DNA from: Sarcocystis neurona
Lineage: Eukaryota > Apicomplexa > Conoidasida > Eucoccidiorida > Sarcocystidae
Length of the DNA: 64,000 bases
NCBI GenBank assembly: GCA_000727475.1
Contig: KL647298.1
Location: 641,151 to 705,150 of the forward strand
Reading direction: 5' to 3'
Part shown: one piece after another, positions 38,401 to 53,400 of the stretch
Numbering within the stretch: position 1 is the stretch's first letter
How the letters are laid out: every line of letters starts with the position of its first letter
Notes under the pieces: generated by a model
Databases searched by the model: none
The model's input: only the letters and a program-made list of their open reading frames with translations
What the model was told of the DNA's origin: nothing
Position numbers and translations under genes: made by a program

Positions 38401-41400
38401 TATATATATTTACTGGTACACGAACACGTGCGTATACATATATATATATATATATAGGTGCTTGGGTGTAGAGCAACACTAGAAACGCAGAAGCTACGTA
38501 TATGCAGATGCATGCAAGAAAAAAACAAAAGACTTGCTTCCCGCATAATTCCTCATACTTCGGTTTCTGCAAATATATTTCAAGCAGCGCTGGCAAAGAG
38601 ACGAGAGGAATACCTGGAGAGCAAGGCTGCCTGCGTTGATGCCTCGCAACGTGGGGGAGACGTCCAGCAGCGCGATCAGCCGCAGCAGGAAGCGCTGCGC
38701 ACGCCAAGCACCAACAGCAGCACACCCTCGCATGCAAGCAGATGCCTCCCCAGACGTATCTCGCGTGTAGATGTGTGCATGCGGACGCATGCGCACGAGC
38801 GGCACAGCAACCTGTATCAGACCGCATGCGATATGTTATCTCACTATAGACACACCGGCGCATGCACCTCTATGCAGTCCACAGACGCAGTCACCCAACT
38901 ACTTATACTCAACATAAGCCCTCTCTCTTCCTGTCGCGACACACACACACACACACACGCACAAAACACGTCCCTGCGTCATCACATACATATGTATACA
39001 TATATATATGCTTATTAAACAGAAGGTAACGCAGTTCTTCTGGTATACAACAACACACACATAATATATATATGCTTAATAGACAGAGGGTTACGCAATC
39101 GTTCTGTCATACGACACAAAGGAGGACCGCATGCACTGCACGCGACAGTGGTGAGGCGAAGAAGAAAGCAAGTCTGTTCGGGTAGCATGCAAGGAGATGC
39201 TGTACATGCGATGAAGTAAACAGACGAGCTTCAACGGTGAGCGAGTTGCACGGTGCGATTATCCCTGTCAACAAGAGGTTCACATACACACACAAACGCC
39301 CGAATCTACGCAAGGAAGAAGATCTGCATGTATGTGCGGGAATCTACAAATATGTATGTATATCTATACATGGCCATATGGATGTATACAGACGTATATA
39401 TACGTAAACGCAGATGTACACATATACACGTCCGTGTGCTGGCATACACACGTAACCACAGACACGCACATACGCACATATATGCATATGCATACACATG
39501 AATATACATATGCGTATACATACATATATATATATATGTATGCACGCAAAGAATTGTTAGGTGGACCGGTCGAAGACGGCCCCCCTTCGCGGAACGAAGC
39601 CCACACCTATATACCGTGTTGCAGTCTCAAACGTGCATGCGTGTACACATGGGTATTGATGCTCTACAGATATATATACACAACAACACACACGCAAAAG
39701 TACTACGGAGATGCATGCACGCGTATCTCTCAACACACATACAGAGAAAACATATACAGACTCCTACTGCATGTGGCAGCGTTATTATTACACGTAGACA
39801 CACCGAGAGAGAGAGAAGCGCATGCGGCTCCTCCGTGTTTCGAACCGTTGAGAGAGAGACGAAGGCATGCAGCTAATTGTTTCGACCTCTGCATGCACGT
39901 TGGCCAGCAGACACTGGCGCTTCTGCATGCAGAGCAGAGGGAAACTCACAATATGCTCCTTGAAGAATAACTCGAGCGCTGAAAGAAGAAAGCCCGCACG
40001 CCAGCGGCTGCTTCTTCCTCTCCAGTGCACCTGCAAACATGCGCACGGCTGAAGACGGTGGCGCCGTGGGTTGCGCACGCAGCAGCAGCAAGCCGTCCGG
40101 GGGAGTGCATGCACGCAGGCAGCAAGTCGGCTTCCCGGCGACGCCCGTACGCACTCAAATTCTCTAGGCCTCGGTGAGCCGTGCTGCACGCAATTTGGGT
40201 GCTCTATACACACGTCAGCGAGAAGACCCTGGAGCTCCTTCAAACGCTCGCCCACGCCTCTCTTTCTGTGTCTCTCTATGGCCACGTAGACGCAGGGGTC
40301 CTACGCCTCTGCATGCACGCAGCCTCTCCCTTTCTGTGAGCAATGCATAGCGAGACGTCCTACGCCTATGCATGCACGCAGCCTCTTTCTCTCCACGGCA
40401 GTACGCCCTGGGACGCTCTGAGCCTCTGCACGCATGCAGCCTCTTTGTCTGTCTCTATCTGTGGCACTGCCTGCTGCGACGTTCTGAGCCTCTGCATGCA
40501 TGCAGAAGATGTGGAGGTGACTCCTGCGCGAGTGATCCACACGCTGTCAACGAAGCTGCGAGGGGTGCCGAAACGGACAGTTCGACCTCGACGAGCCAGA
40601 AGCTGGTCCTACGTGATGGTGCAAGTTCACCATGCAGGTGCTGGCCACTTCAGTCTTCAGAAGTCAGCGACAGGCGTGGTGGTCCTGCCAGGAGAACTGC
40701 TGCTGTAATTCTTCGATAAAAACAGACTCACCGGAATGCCTGCTTCTCCATGAGTTCGCAGCCCGGCAAAAGGGAAAACGTGCAAGTTCACCTGAGCAAA
40801 AAAGACGAACAAGGACTGCAGCAGCAGCAGCAGACTACGAGACCCACTGCGCCGTCCTTCGAGAGCGCGCGCAAGCGTGTAGCGACGGAGACGGGGACAC
40901 GACCCCGTCGTCAACGGCAGCAGCAGCAGCAGCGCATGCAGCTAGCCATCCAGCCACCCTCGCCACCGCACGTAAGGGCGCATGCACTAAGCAGCTGATC
41001 GGGAGAGCGTCCCCCCATCCAGAAGCGCACGAGGCAGCGCCCGCCGGGAGCGCACTAAAGTGCACGCCCCCCATGACGCATGCGCATGCAGTGACGACCG
41101 ACGCAGCGTGGAACTGCAAGCGGCCCATGCAGCAGCCAGTCTCCCACACGCAGGAGGAGGAGTCACTGCAGCAGCCAGCACCACGTCCAGCCGTTCCCAT
41201 GCAAAGTGAGGCACATAGAGCAGGAGCAGCGGAAAGCGACGCAACAGCAAAGACGAGGCAGCAGAAAGTCCGCCTCATGGGCGCGAACTGCAAAGCCTCG
41301 CACTGTCTACCTCTGTCGACCCGTCCCACACATATTTGTCTAGCAAAACTCTGACGGTCGTGCGAGGGCGTGGCCTCGTCTCCCGTTAGCTGCCAAGGCA

Positions 41401-44400
41401 GTAGCAGGACAGCAACGCGTCTCACCAGCACTGAAGCGTAGTACGCGTTGTCGTTGCTGCAGGGGTAGGAGCGCAGCGCCTAGTAGTAGTAGTGCCAGGA
41501 GAAGTACTACTAAATAGGACTAGTAGCACTAGTGGCAGCACTACCTGTAGTACTAGTAGTAGTGCTGGTGGTAGTACTGCGAATAGTAACAGTAGCACTA
41601 CCAGTGCTGGCAGCTGTAGTAAGAGACCTAGGATGGCAGCCATACTTCAGTATGTACATATATATATATATATATATGCACGCTTCAAGGATGGCAGCCA
41701 TACTACAGCATGTACCTATATATATATATAGATATATGCACGCTTTTGAGTATCTATGGATCCAGCTCGGGTACCTCTCGTGAAACGTCACCGTCGTTCA
41801 AGTTGCTGTCGACAGGACGTACCTGCGAGACGATGGAGTAGCTGACGCCCCAGGCATCGCGGATTTGTTCGGTGGGAATATCGCCGCTGAGAGACCCGTC
41901 GTGAAAGTAGCTGCATCCGAAGGACTTGGAAATGATCGCCTGCATGCACGCGTGCGCATTCCCGCCACCGAAAGAAGCGAGCAGGAGCAGCAGCTACAGC
42001 AGCACAGGCTTCGTGAGATGGCCGGCACCCAGCAGCAGCAGCAGCCACAACCACACACAACTATCTACGCCGCCTCCCTCACGCAAATACAGATGGTGGA
42101 GAATTTAGACCTCGACGCAAATATACGATATGCGATACTCAGACAAGGGTGTATATGTATGTATATATACACATATATAGCTGTGCCTTGAGGTAGACAT
42201 GCACGCGTATATACGTACAGACACAAATATTGTGCATACATATATATATATATGTAGAGAGAGAAAATTTGCAGGCAGAGGTTTACACGTCTCTTCACAA
42301 CGTTTGAACACAGAAAACGCCTGCGTGTCGCTACATTTATCTATCTATGAGCATCGCTACGCTTAGTACTACGCCTGTCTACCTACGTCTCACACATACA
42401 TATCTATCTATTTGTCCACCTGCGTCCTTCCCGACTGACCAGGCGTGAAACGCTGTGGCACACGACTTCCTCCTCCCGCATGCCGTCCCAACGTCAACAA
42501 AAACGCATGCATCTGCCGAGTCAACACACCGGTTCGCTTCTGCATGGATGCACTTATATTCGGACGCCTCCTCCTTCTTCTTCTCCTTCCCCTCCCTGTA
42601 CAGACTCCCTCGACGCATGCGCCGTCACGCAGTCACAAAGAAATATCCACCCGCAACGCAGGAGAGCGAAGCATGCGCGTAGACACCCCGCTCAGTGCAT
42701 GCGCCCACACACATTTGAGGCAGGTGTGCCGCGTCTCTTGACGAAAAGCAGTAAACTGTGTGCAATCTTCTCGTTTGTATGCTGCTGCCCTCCCAAAGGC
42801 CCACGTGTCACCGCTGGCGGCTACCTAGTGCTGTGACTCGTCGCTGCGCGCCTGACTGGCCGGACAGACAGCGTCCGAGCTGTGCATGCAAATTTGTGGG
42901 GTGGCACGCAGTAGCAGCTCCTGCGTGTTCCTGGCCTAAAACGCAGGATCTGCATGCGTCTCAGGCGTGAGTAATACCGCCTTGTGCGCAGAAGAAAGAC
43001 GTGGTGCTGGCACGCGCGCGCAGTTGCAGACATCTATGCAGCTACACGCTGATGCAGCAGCAGCAGCAGTGAGCTTCTAGAGAGAAACTTGGCCTTCCGC
43101 GGCCCAGGGGGAGCGCATGCCTCCTTCTGCCGGGCCAGTGGGCTGCGGCAGCTTACTTCTCCTCTTTCGTTTTTCTCCCGCAGCGGCATCGGCAGGCTCA
43201 AAAATGGGAAGGCGCAGGAGCACAGTAGCGCAGACCAAATCAACACGTTCGGCGCGTTCGCGTAGTTCATCACTTTAACGCCTGCCTCGTCTCTTCGCGC
43301 AGCAAACACGCGCAGCAAAAACGCATGCAGCAGCGGTGACAGCGTGTGTGGGCACGAGAAACCACTCGCCCACGCACGCAGGGGACACACAGCTGCTGCT
43401 GCTGTACCTGCCAGCTGCCTCCCAGGTGACGAGGGGGACTCTTGCAGACGCTGACACGCGGGCCCTCGTGGGCGACCGGGGAGGAGGACGCAGGCAAGAG
43501 AAGTCGTGTTGCGCGCACGGAAGAGGGAATAATTGCATGCACGCACATCGGGCAGAAAGTCGCGTAAAACGCATGCAAAAGGGGCAACCCTGTGTGTGTG
43601 CATGCGGGCAGGCGATGAGCATGCGTGCGCATGCTGGACATGCACGTAAAAGAAAAACGTGCATACAGAGGGGACCGAACACGCCTGCAGAAAGCGATAA
43701 AGGCAGAAGCTGCAGCAACATGCGGACGTCTCGACAGTGCAGCACGCACGGGTGGACGAGACGCGAAAAAGAAGGCAGGCCTGCAGCACACGCGACCGCG
43801 CATGCAGCTCGGCAGCACATCACATGCAACAAGAGCGGGTATACGAAGAGCAGCAACTCGAGCCCGGCAACACATCACATGCGATAAGAGAGCGTCTCTA
43901 AAGAAGCTTCGAATTCCTCTCTGGCAGCCATCCGTCGGGACGCGTAATTTTGACTGCGCCACACACTAACAGGAAGGCGGCTGAAACGCGGCACATGCAG
44001 AAACAGCACCCCCTGCAACGCAGAGGAAGCGTACGTGTGGCTGTCGCGTCTCCTTTAGAAAAAGTGGACTTCCTCGTCTCCCGGGAGACGTCGTGCTGAA
44101 TTGTGGCTCACTGCATGCGCCTGCTCCTCTTCTGCTCTAAATGTGAGAAACAACGCGTGCAGCGCACCGCATGCACAGGGGCGGCTGTTTCATCGAGAAG
44201 CCCCTGCAATGAAGGCACGCAGCTGCTACTGGGGAAGCGTCGTTGCGTTCGCGGAGGCCACGTGTAGCTGCTGCTGTAGCGGCTCTGCTACTACCATTGC
44301 GTAGTGTTTTTTTGTGACGCATGCAAGTTCTTCACCGTAGAAGAAGCGCCACTGAACAGAGAAGGAGGGGCACAGGCAATAACTCTCCCCGACCGCTCCC

Positions 44401-47400
44401 TTTCCACCGAAGCGATGCATGCAGAAGGACGCAGACATAACACAGTGAATGCATAAACATCACTGCATGCGTGCACACCACTGCATGCGTGCGCATCATT
44501 GCATGCATGCACATCACTGCACGCGTGCACACCACTGCATGCATGCACACCACTGCATGCGAGGCTCCAAGAAGGTTGTCTGTGTGATGGTGCTCAGATT
44601 CTTACTGGGTTCAGGAACGAGCCAATTTTTCTTCGACGAGGCTATCACTGGAGCGAGATGCAGGAGGGAAAGAGGTGCAAAACCATAGGGCAAGGAAACA
44701 GATGCATGCAGTATCTCGTCGACGTGTAGAGATCCTCCCTTTGCCCCCGATACACAGACGCATGCAATTTCTCTTTGACGAGGAATCACACGCCTGTCCC
44801 GGCACACAGATGCATGCGTGTTCTCCTCGAACAAAGTTGTGCGACCTGCTTCTGCTCTGGCAGGGACGCGCATACCCGGTTTCTCTTCGACGTAGAAGAA
44901 GTAGCTCTCCGCCCACGCACACAGATGCATGCAATTTTTCTTCTCCTTTTCGAAGCAGAATTACCTGTCTGCGCGGGTCATAGAAATGTTCAACACGCGT
45001 CCCGTTCGCCGGTACGCCTCCAGGAACGTTAAGTCGCCAAAAAGTTTCTTCGCTGCTGCTCTCCATACATCCATATCGCACATATAGCTGCAAACGCGGA
45101 CGCACAGACGCCGTCTGTCGGAAGAGCATGCGTCCTTCTTTTATCCACATGCAACCCCCTACTTTCCATATGTATATGTATTTACACAGGCTGAAGGCAA
45201 CGAATACAGATACGAGACGCTGCTTTTCGTATTTATATATATGGATATATATATGTATGCACGTACGAGCGAAAGGGAAGGTATACGCATATAATGTGAG
45301 ACCCTGCCCTCCGTCTTCGTATATACGTAGATGCGTGAACATATATGTATATACACACACATATATGGGCTAAAACATGACATGCTACTTTCCGCAGTCC
45401 CGTACATATATATTAATATATTGATGCGAATTTGTGTGAGACACCCAAGATGGAAGAACTTGACGTCTGTAGGGAACGCGGACCGCAGATGTGGGCCTGT
45501 CCACTTCTCTTTCTCTGCCGATGCAGAAACATATCAAAACGCATTAACACGCGCCTTTCTGTCCTGCATCTTCACTTAGATATACCTACGCACATCTACG
45601 TGTATATATATATGTATATATGTGTGACAACATACATACAAACATATATATAGATATATGTATGGAAATCTGGAGATATACATATATACATATATATATA
45701 TGAAAAAAATACATACACACATATGTATGTAGATTTTCTACAGGTGAAAGCAGCATACTCCGTGATAATCAATTTCAACGTACACCGCAGCTGCGATAAG
45801 GAGGCCTTCTTCCCTGCCTGTACTCCAGTGTACGTACGAGAATTCGCACGCCGCGGTACTTCTGCAGAGATGCCCACGGCTGCGGAGCTACACACTCGTC
45901 CAAGCAATCTGTGCGTGTACATGCATTGATATATTTGTACAAATATACATATTTACATATTTACGCAGATACATATACATATATACATGAGGAGAGAGAG
46001 AACAATATATATATATAGGTGTACATATGTACATATTTACGTACACATATATATATATATACGTGGAGAGAGAGATCAACATATATATGTATATACATAC
46101 GTAAGGAGAGAACATGAATATATATATATACATATATATATATATGGGTATACCTTTGTACATATTTACGTACATATATATATATACACACAAATATTTA
46201 CGTATTTACATACACGTCAATTTATATAGAGATGTAAAGAGATGGATATCTACTTAGATGGATGTGTTTGTTTCTGTGTATCTGTGCTATGGGCGATCCA
46301 CGAATATACATCTACTTCCGTGCGTCTCCACAACAGACGACATGCATGCGCCGTGCGGACACAATGTGTATATATACATATACAATATATACACAGGATA
46401 TACGCATATATACGCAGTAAAAAGTTATACACTGCATACGTCTACAGCAGATACAGAATACAGACAATAACTAAGTATACGGCACATATGTATACACATG
46501 GATATGCCCAACATATACATATATACAACGTACACACATGGTGAGGTGTATACGCATGTGTGCATGCAGACAGGCCTCTGTGTCTGTGTGTATGCGTGGG
46601 ACATAGGAGAAAAGTTTTTTTTTCTCACCCCTTCGTAAGTACGTTCCAGAAGCGCAGGAGCCAACTATTAGGAGAGAGTCCTTGCCAGTGCTCTATCAAA
46701 TACTCGGCATTTCCCTGCCGCAGCAGCTCTTCGTCAGTGCGCGTGCAGAGCCATGCTGCGACCACCGCTCCTGCGCTGCAGCCCCCCACCACCTGAAGCG
46801 AGAAGCAGCTCAGCGCACACGCCGTGCGGTGTACAGACAGCGCGCGCAGGCCGGCACCGGGGCACAACTCCACAGACGCCACCACGGAGTCGTCCCCCTA
46901 CTACTCGCAGCCGACAGCAGCTGCGCGGTGTATAGACAGCACACACAAAGGAGCGCAGAGCGCAGCAGCCGACTCGCGGAGCGCAGCAGTCTACTCGCGG
47001 GGCGCAGCAGCCGACGCAGGGGGAGTGCAGCCCAGCGGCCGGACCGTCGCGTTTTTTTTCTGCGGAGACGGAGACTACTGCGAGAGAACGTGCGGGACTT
47101 GTACGGACAGACAGCTACATGGAGTCTGCGTGTGTGGGAAGATAACTTTGTGCGTCGGACGCGGAGGGGTGGGAGGGTATATGTCGCGTGTTGGCCAGTC
47201 GGGCAGCGGACCGAAGCCACGAGCCACCGGGAGTGCGGAGCGACGCGCCTGGGTCCCCCCCACCCCTGCGACGTGAACAAGACCGAAACGGGCAGCAAGT
47301 CGACAGGCAGCAAGTCGACAGGCAGCAAGTCCACAGGCAGCACCACGGCTCATAATGAGGAAGAAAGCAGTGCGCTTGCAGAAGCGTATGAAGAAGAAGA

Positions 47401-50400
47401 GAAGGAGGGACGTACAGTGATGTAGAAAGCCTCCTCCGGTAACGCTGGGGCAGTGCCAGCGCCGTGAGAGCCACACACAACAAAGCCGTCTGAGGTGCTG
47501 TTGTGTGTGTGGGGTATACACATGGCAGCAAAGCGGCGTGTGTGGACAGCAGTGCTGCGGTGTACGTACACCTCGTCCCGCTGTTCTCTCTGCTCTGGGG
47601 TGAGGTATGCAGCTGATGCTGTGTGCTCCTCGCACGGGCCGGGAAGACGGCGACTCGCCGCTAGAAAACGAGGAGAAGGAGGCGTAGGAGGAGGAGGAGG
47701 AAGAGCAGCAGGAATAAACAACGAACATACCTTTGGGAGAAGATTCCTGCCGTTGACCCGCGTTTTCAGCAGCACCTCCAGGACTCCGAAGTGATGCAGT
47801 CCTAGCGATGCGCCACCTGCAAAACAGCCTCAGCAGCTGCAGGGTGTGTGTGTTCCTCGCGGCAGCAGCAACAACGCACGCACGTCCCTCGCGGCACCAG
47901 CAGCAGCCAGCAGGGGCAGCAGCAGCAGGAGCCGCAGCTGATGCCTGCTCTCTACAGCGACAGCGGCCAGGTGCTTGAGCGCGTCCTTCGCAGTAGCAGG
48001 GACAATATATGCATATATATTCGATAGCCATGGCGGCAACGCACGTCGAGGCCTCGCACCACTTCAGCAGCAGCAGCAGCATCGCACCCACGTCTTCTTT
48101 AGAGAGAGCAACTACGCATGCACGTCCGACCGGACAAGGATATACGCATGCAACTCTCTGGGGAGAAGCGTAAGCGGCACAATCCCACAGGCCACGCCGC
48201 GGCGCGCAGCTGCAGTGGCTGGGTTGGGAACGCAGCGGAGGCGCACAACACACGAGATTCAGATAGTCCAGCAGCAACAGTAGCAGGAGGGAGGCACTGC
48301 ATGCAAGGAGGTAGCAATCCGCCCGGAAAAGCATCACAGACGGAAAGGAGTTGCAAGGGAGAAGAGAGCAACAGCAGCAGCTGCACGGCACACAGGCACC
48401 ACGCGCGCGCCGCCTGCGCTGACGGAGGAAGCCCGCCTGCCTAGAGTAGCGGCCGCAGCAGCACCAACGCAGAACGGGCTCGTACATTGCACAGGAATGC
48501 CTCACCAAAACAGAAGACAAGCAGCAGCCGCAGTATCGGCGGAGCAAGACGGTCTTTCAACTGCGGAATTAGCGGGAAGCAGACGTGACACCCAGACTGC
48601 GTTATGAAAAATCGTCCGGGTTGAGCGGAAGAGAAGAATGTAGCAGCAGGCTCGGCAGCAGCAGAAGCAGGACTGATAGCAGCAGCTGCAGCACAGCAGT
48701 TGTGCGTCGGAGCCGACGCAGACACGTGCAGCAGCACGGTACCGGCAGAGACGCCACAGCGCTCTAGTGACATGGGGCGGGCGAGGAGCAGCAGCAGCAG
48801 CAGGGGAGTCGACGAATCAGCAACATTCGCAGCCGAGGAGGCGCAGCAGCCGCACAGCAGAGACACAGCCAAAAGCAGCGCCTGCAGCAAAGCAGCAGCG
48901 GCACAGGAGCAGCAGAGTAGTCCAGAGAGGAACGGGCGAGGAAGAGGAGCATCCGGCGTGCCACGGCGCAGCCGAGAAAGCAGCAGGAGACGACCAGCGA
49001 AGGCAGCAGATGGGCAGCACCAGCAGGTAGCAGCAGCACAGCGTCCGCAACCGCGCACAGGTTGGCAGCGGCAGCAGCAGAGGAGGTCCGCAAATACGTG
49101 AGAGAAGGAGAGAGAGAAAACAAGTTTTTGCTGAGGCCGGACGCACCGCTAAGTACGAGCCCCGTAACGCCCCAGAGGCTCTGTAGCTGCTCAACAGTCT
49201 TGGCGATTTCTGATGCATGCTCAGGAACGTGCTGCTGCAGATCCATCAGGCAGCCGCAAACTTCGTCGATAAACTGCTCCACCTGCTGCTTCGTCCCTAT
49301 ATACGTCCGGCTGCATGCAGCGACCAAACAACCGAAGTCCCCAAAGAGACATACACTTCCATGTCGTACTATATACACATATGTCTATACATGCACATAG
49401 ACACACGTACATAGACGGCGGCGCAGAAACACATATATATATATATATATATGTATATAGATATATACATATCTATATACATATATAGATATGTACACTT
49501 ATATATATATATCTGTACATACACATATGTATGTGCATATGTGCATCCATACGTACATACATGCATACTCGTATATATGTGAAGAAACGCACACGGAAGC
49601 ACGGGACATCCATACGTGTAAGTATACGCGTACGTATTTCCCTGCGTATGGGTTTGTCTCTATCGATATGTGTACATCCACAGAGGAGCAGCAGAATGCC
49701 AAAGAGCCCAGTTTTCGTTCCTGTCTACCTGTAGAGTTTCTCTTTGAAAACTCCTAACATTTGGTCCCGCATGCTTGCGCAGAGAGCCTCCTGCAGGTCC
49801 TCCAGCTTTCCACTGCGGCGGGCCTTCTGCAACATCTTCACGCGCTTCACGACCGCCTCGTAGTCGTACAACGAGCTCTGCATGCGGCAAGGGGCACAGC
49901 AGCATCGGCACACCAGTTCTCTCTCTCGATCGCCTCGCAGCAGCACCGGCATTCCGGCTCTTTTTTTCTCTTTCTCTCGCCTCGCGTGCATGCGCATTCC
50001 CCACGATTTCCCCCCCCCCTACCCCTGCCCCCTCTCAGAGTCGCCTTCACGCGCGTGTGTGTCTGGCTGCAGCGTGCGGCGTGTGTGTTGTGCTTGAATA
50101 TTAGATAAATGCATGCGTCAGCGGGAGTTCCGCACACACAGCCACAGATATGGAGTTCTTTCTTCGTCTAGTGGATGCTGCATGCAAAGTAGCAAAGATG
50201 AAGTCCCGCGCTCACGCTGTCCCACGTGGGGGGAGAACAAACGGGGAGGTGGGGAACCCTATAAAATACGCAAGCGCAACTGCAGAACGTCAACATATGC
50301 GCGTCGGAGCATCCGGGCAACCTGCTCGGTTCGCTAATATGGGCGCATGCGCGGGTGTGCGCATGCAGTGCGAGCGCGGACTGAGCAGCTGTGTGGGAAC

Positions 50401-53400
50401 GCGACTCTTTATCCGCACGAGGCCTCTGTGCGCGGCCGGGAGAATAATCTGCCAACCTTCTCTCTCTCCTGAAGAACAAAGAAGTGAGCAAGTGCTGCTG
50501 ACAGACATGTTCCTGCGCCAGAGAGGCTTGCATGCACGTGGGGTGTGCGCTCGCACATGCAGCGCGCATCACCGCCCACCCACGGCGGAGACGAGACGGA
50601 CACGTGTGCGTGGAAGGCGGCACATGCGACACCAGCACGCCCGAAGAAAGGGACGAGGAAGAATCAGCCTGGATACGTCCCCGCGCGCGCATGCATACAC
50701 AGAAACTGCGCATGCAGCTGGGGCGAGGACGTGGGCGACTTTTTTCGTGTGAACGCTGCGCTGCGCTTGCAGACACACGCTCTCGTCCGGAAGGACACCA
50801 CTACATATATAGACACAGAGGCGTGCTTGTAGAGGCAGACCCCCTGAAAAAAAGGCGACCGTGTCCATATGTTGCCCACCGCGTTTCCTCGTGAGCAAGG
50901 GCCGTAATCTCATGTGCACGTCACACAGTTGTGGAGAAGTCAAAGTGAGACAGCTGTCCTCCGTAAGAGCGGGAGACACCTGTGCATGCAGGCGTCGCCC
51001 AAGCGGCGCAGACGAGTTTTCCTCAGCCCTCCGGCCGAGGCGCATGCGGCGTCGGCACCACCGCGGCCAGCTGCTGTCTTTCAGAAGTGGCAGTGTAGCT
51101 ACCTCGAGTTCATATTTCCATCGCTCTCGACCGGTGAGGCGGTCCATTATCAAGGCGAGTCGACTGTATTCCTCGTATGTCTCGGCCTTTAGGAGACTGG
51201 CCCGGTGGCTGATGAGACTTGTGCCGGTGAACTCCCACTCCGTCTGGTCGCCGAAGTTCAGTTCTGCGTTGTACCTCGCCGAAGACTTCCCAGGCATGTT
51301 GCTGCTGCGGCGCCTGCAGCCGATGCACGGGTGGCGCCGCCTCTTTTGCTGCGTTTTCTGCTCGCCCGCCTTGCCTGCAGCTGCTGGAGCTGGTGGCTTG
51401 CCAAACGCGCTGCCCGCAACGTCCTGGCTGCCGCTGCCGTGGCGGCGCGGCCTCTCCCGCTTCTCCGCCGCGCTCTGCTGCTGCGTGGGTCTTCGCTGCT
51501 GGTGCTGCTGCTGTCCCGGGCGGGAGGGGGGGTGGGAGGAGCCGACGAGAGCTCCTGCTGCGGGCGCGGCTGGGCGGCAGGGCGTCATAGTGGCCTCGCG
51601 GTGCTGCTCAGCAGCAGCAGTACCAGCAGCCATTTTGGGAGCCCTAGGCGTCTTGTGTGCAGCCGCTGACCACCAGAAGGTCCTGCAAAACGCATCGCGC
51701 ATGCATTTGAGGAGGACTGCGGAGAGGTGGACGAGTTGGTAGAGCGATTTTTTATAGTAGCGCAGCAGAAAAATGCTGGCCAGGACGCGTCCGAGCATGC
51801 CTGCTGCAGCAGCGAATGTGCTGGTCACCGGTCCAACACACTTCCACCAAAACGACGCGCGACCCTCTCCCCACGCGGTGTCTCCTGCAGTAGCAACGCC
51901 AGCCGCAGGAACCGCAGCAGCTGCTGCAAGAGGAGGAGAAGGAGGAGGCGGGGCGGCAAGCGGTAAAGGCGCAGGAGGAGGAAGAGGAGAAGACCTAGAA
52001 GGCGTTCCGTCCGCTGTCGGAGGCCTTGCAGCGATCGCTGTGGCCGTCTCCATTTCGGCAGCGGCCGCGGCCGCAGGAGGTGCAGCAAAAGTTGCAGCAG
52101 CAGTAGGAGCGACGGCCTGCATCAGCAGTTCCCCAGCAGAAGGCTCCGCTGCAGTGGACGAGGGAGAACGCGAAGAGGACGCAGGAAAAGAAGAAGCCAC
52201 GGGAGGAGAAAGCAGCAGCGACGCGGTAGATGCCTCCCCCACCGACGACCCCGCTTGCTGAGAAGACGACGCAGCAGCAGCAGACGCAGGAGAGGCAGCT
52301 GGAGGTATCGTCGAGGCTTCAAACGGCGTTGCTGTCTTTCCGACAGTCACGGTGTGGGGCGCAGTGCCAGCTGCGTCTGCAGCAGCAGCAGGCGGAGCCG
52401 CTTCCTCGAGCGGAGGCGGAAGAAGGCCACGAGCGTCGGGAGACAGCGTCCACTCCTCCTGCGGAGAAGCAGCAGCAGCAGCAGTGGGTGGGGGGGGAGT
52501 AGGGGCGGACAGACCATTTGTCGGTAAAAGAGGAGAACGAGGAGGCGGAGCAGGGGGGGCGGACGGCGGAGATAGACAGGGAGACAGCTTTAACCAGGAG
52601 GTGCGACAGATATGGGAGAGCCAGTAGCCTGCAGAAGCTGCGTAGAAAGAGAAAGTCTCGGTGACGAGGATCGCGACACGAATGCCGATATAAAAGATGG
52701 CTTCCACAGATAAGATGCTGACTATGAGCAAGAAGATAGGAAGCGCCAGGACGCTGTGCGTATCCACGCGGAAGATGCGGGTCGCTGCCCATCGCAGCCG
52801 TTTCCCTGCAGGCATGCCCCTCCAGAACAAAGTCTCGTCCTGCTGCTGCTGCGCTGCTGCTGTAGGAAGCGCGCTGCTGCTGCTGCCTCTTCTCGCTTCC
52901 CGCAGCCAGATCACCTTCTCCCCCTCTTCCACCGTTGATGTCCCTTCCTCGTCCTCTTCTTCTTCACCTTCTTCTTCATCTTCTTCTTCCTGTTCCTCGG
53001 CCTCAGCTGCTGCAGCGGCTGCTTCGGCGTCTTCTCCTTTTCGTCTTGTGTCTCCTCCGGCATCCTCCTTCCTCCGTCCCGCCCCCCCCTCCGGCGCGTC
53101 CGGGAGTTGCGACGCTGCTGCTGCTGCGTCTCTCGTGACTAATTCTTGACTTTTTTTGCTGCTGCCGCCGCCACTGCTGCTGCTGCCTCTTCTCTTGCGT
53201 CTTCTGCCCCTTCTGCACTCGTCTACAGCCCCCCGCACGCCGTCCTTCTCTTTCTTTCTTCCCCTCCTTCGTCTTCTTCTTCTCGCCTGTTCTTCGGTCT
53301 GCTCCGTGCACGGCGCCGTCTGCAACGCTCCTTCGCAGGCCCCTGCCGCCCCCCCGTCCCCGCCGCGACGATCCGCGTGTCGTTTCCTGCTGCGGCTGCT

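Noticed and set aside
40632..41354. 240-codon + strand Ala/Gln frame
   Set aside because: It lies in the lipase intron between exons 41939 and 40030. It is explained by CAG on the antisense strand.
44443..44562. CRISPR-like array at the 18-bp repeat
   Set aside because: Units are contiguous and nearly identical, without spacers, in eukaryotic intron sequence.
46682..47425. 247-codon + strand frame
   Set aside because: It overlaps lipase exon 46792-46629 and lies in the flanking intron. It contains a 15-bp repeat and no family match.
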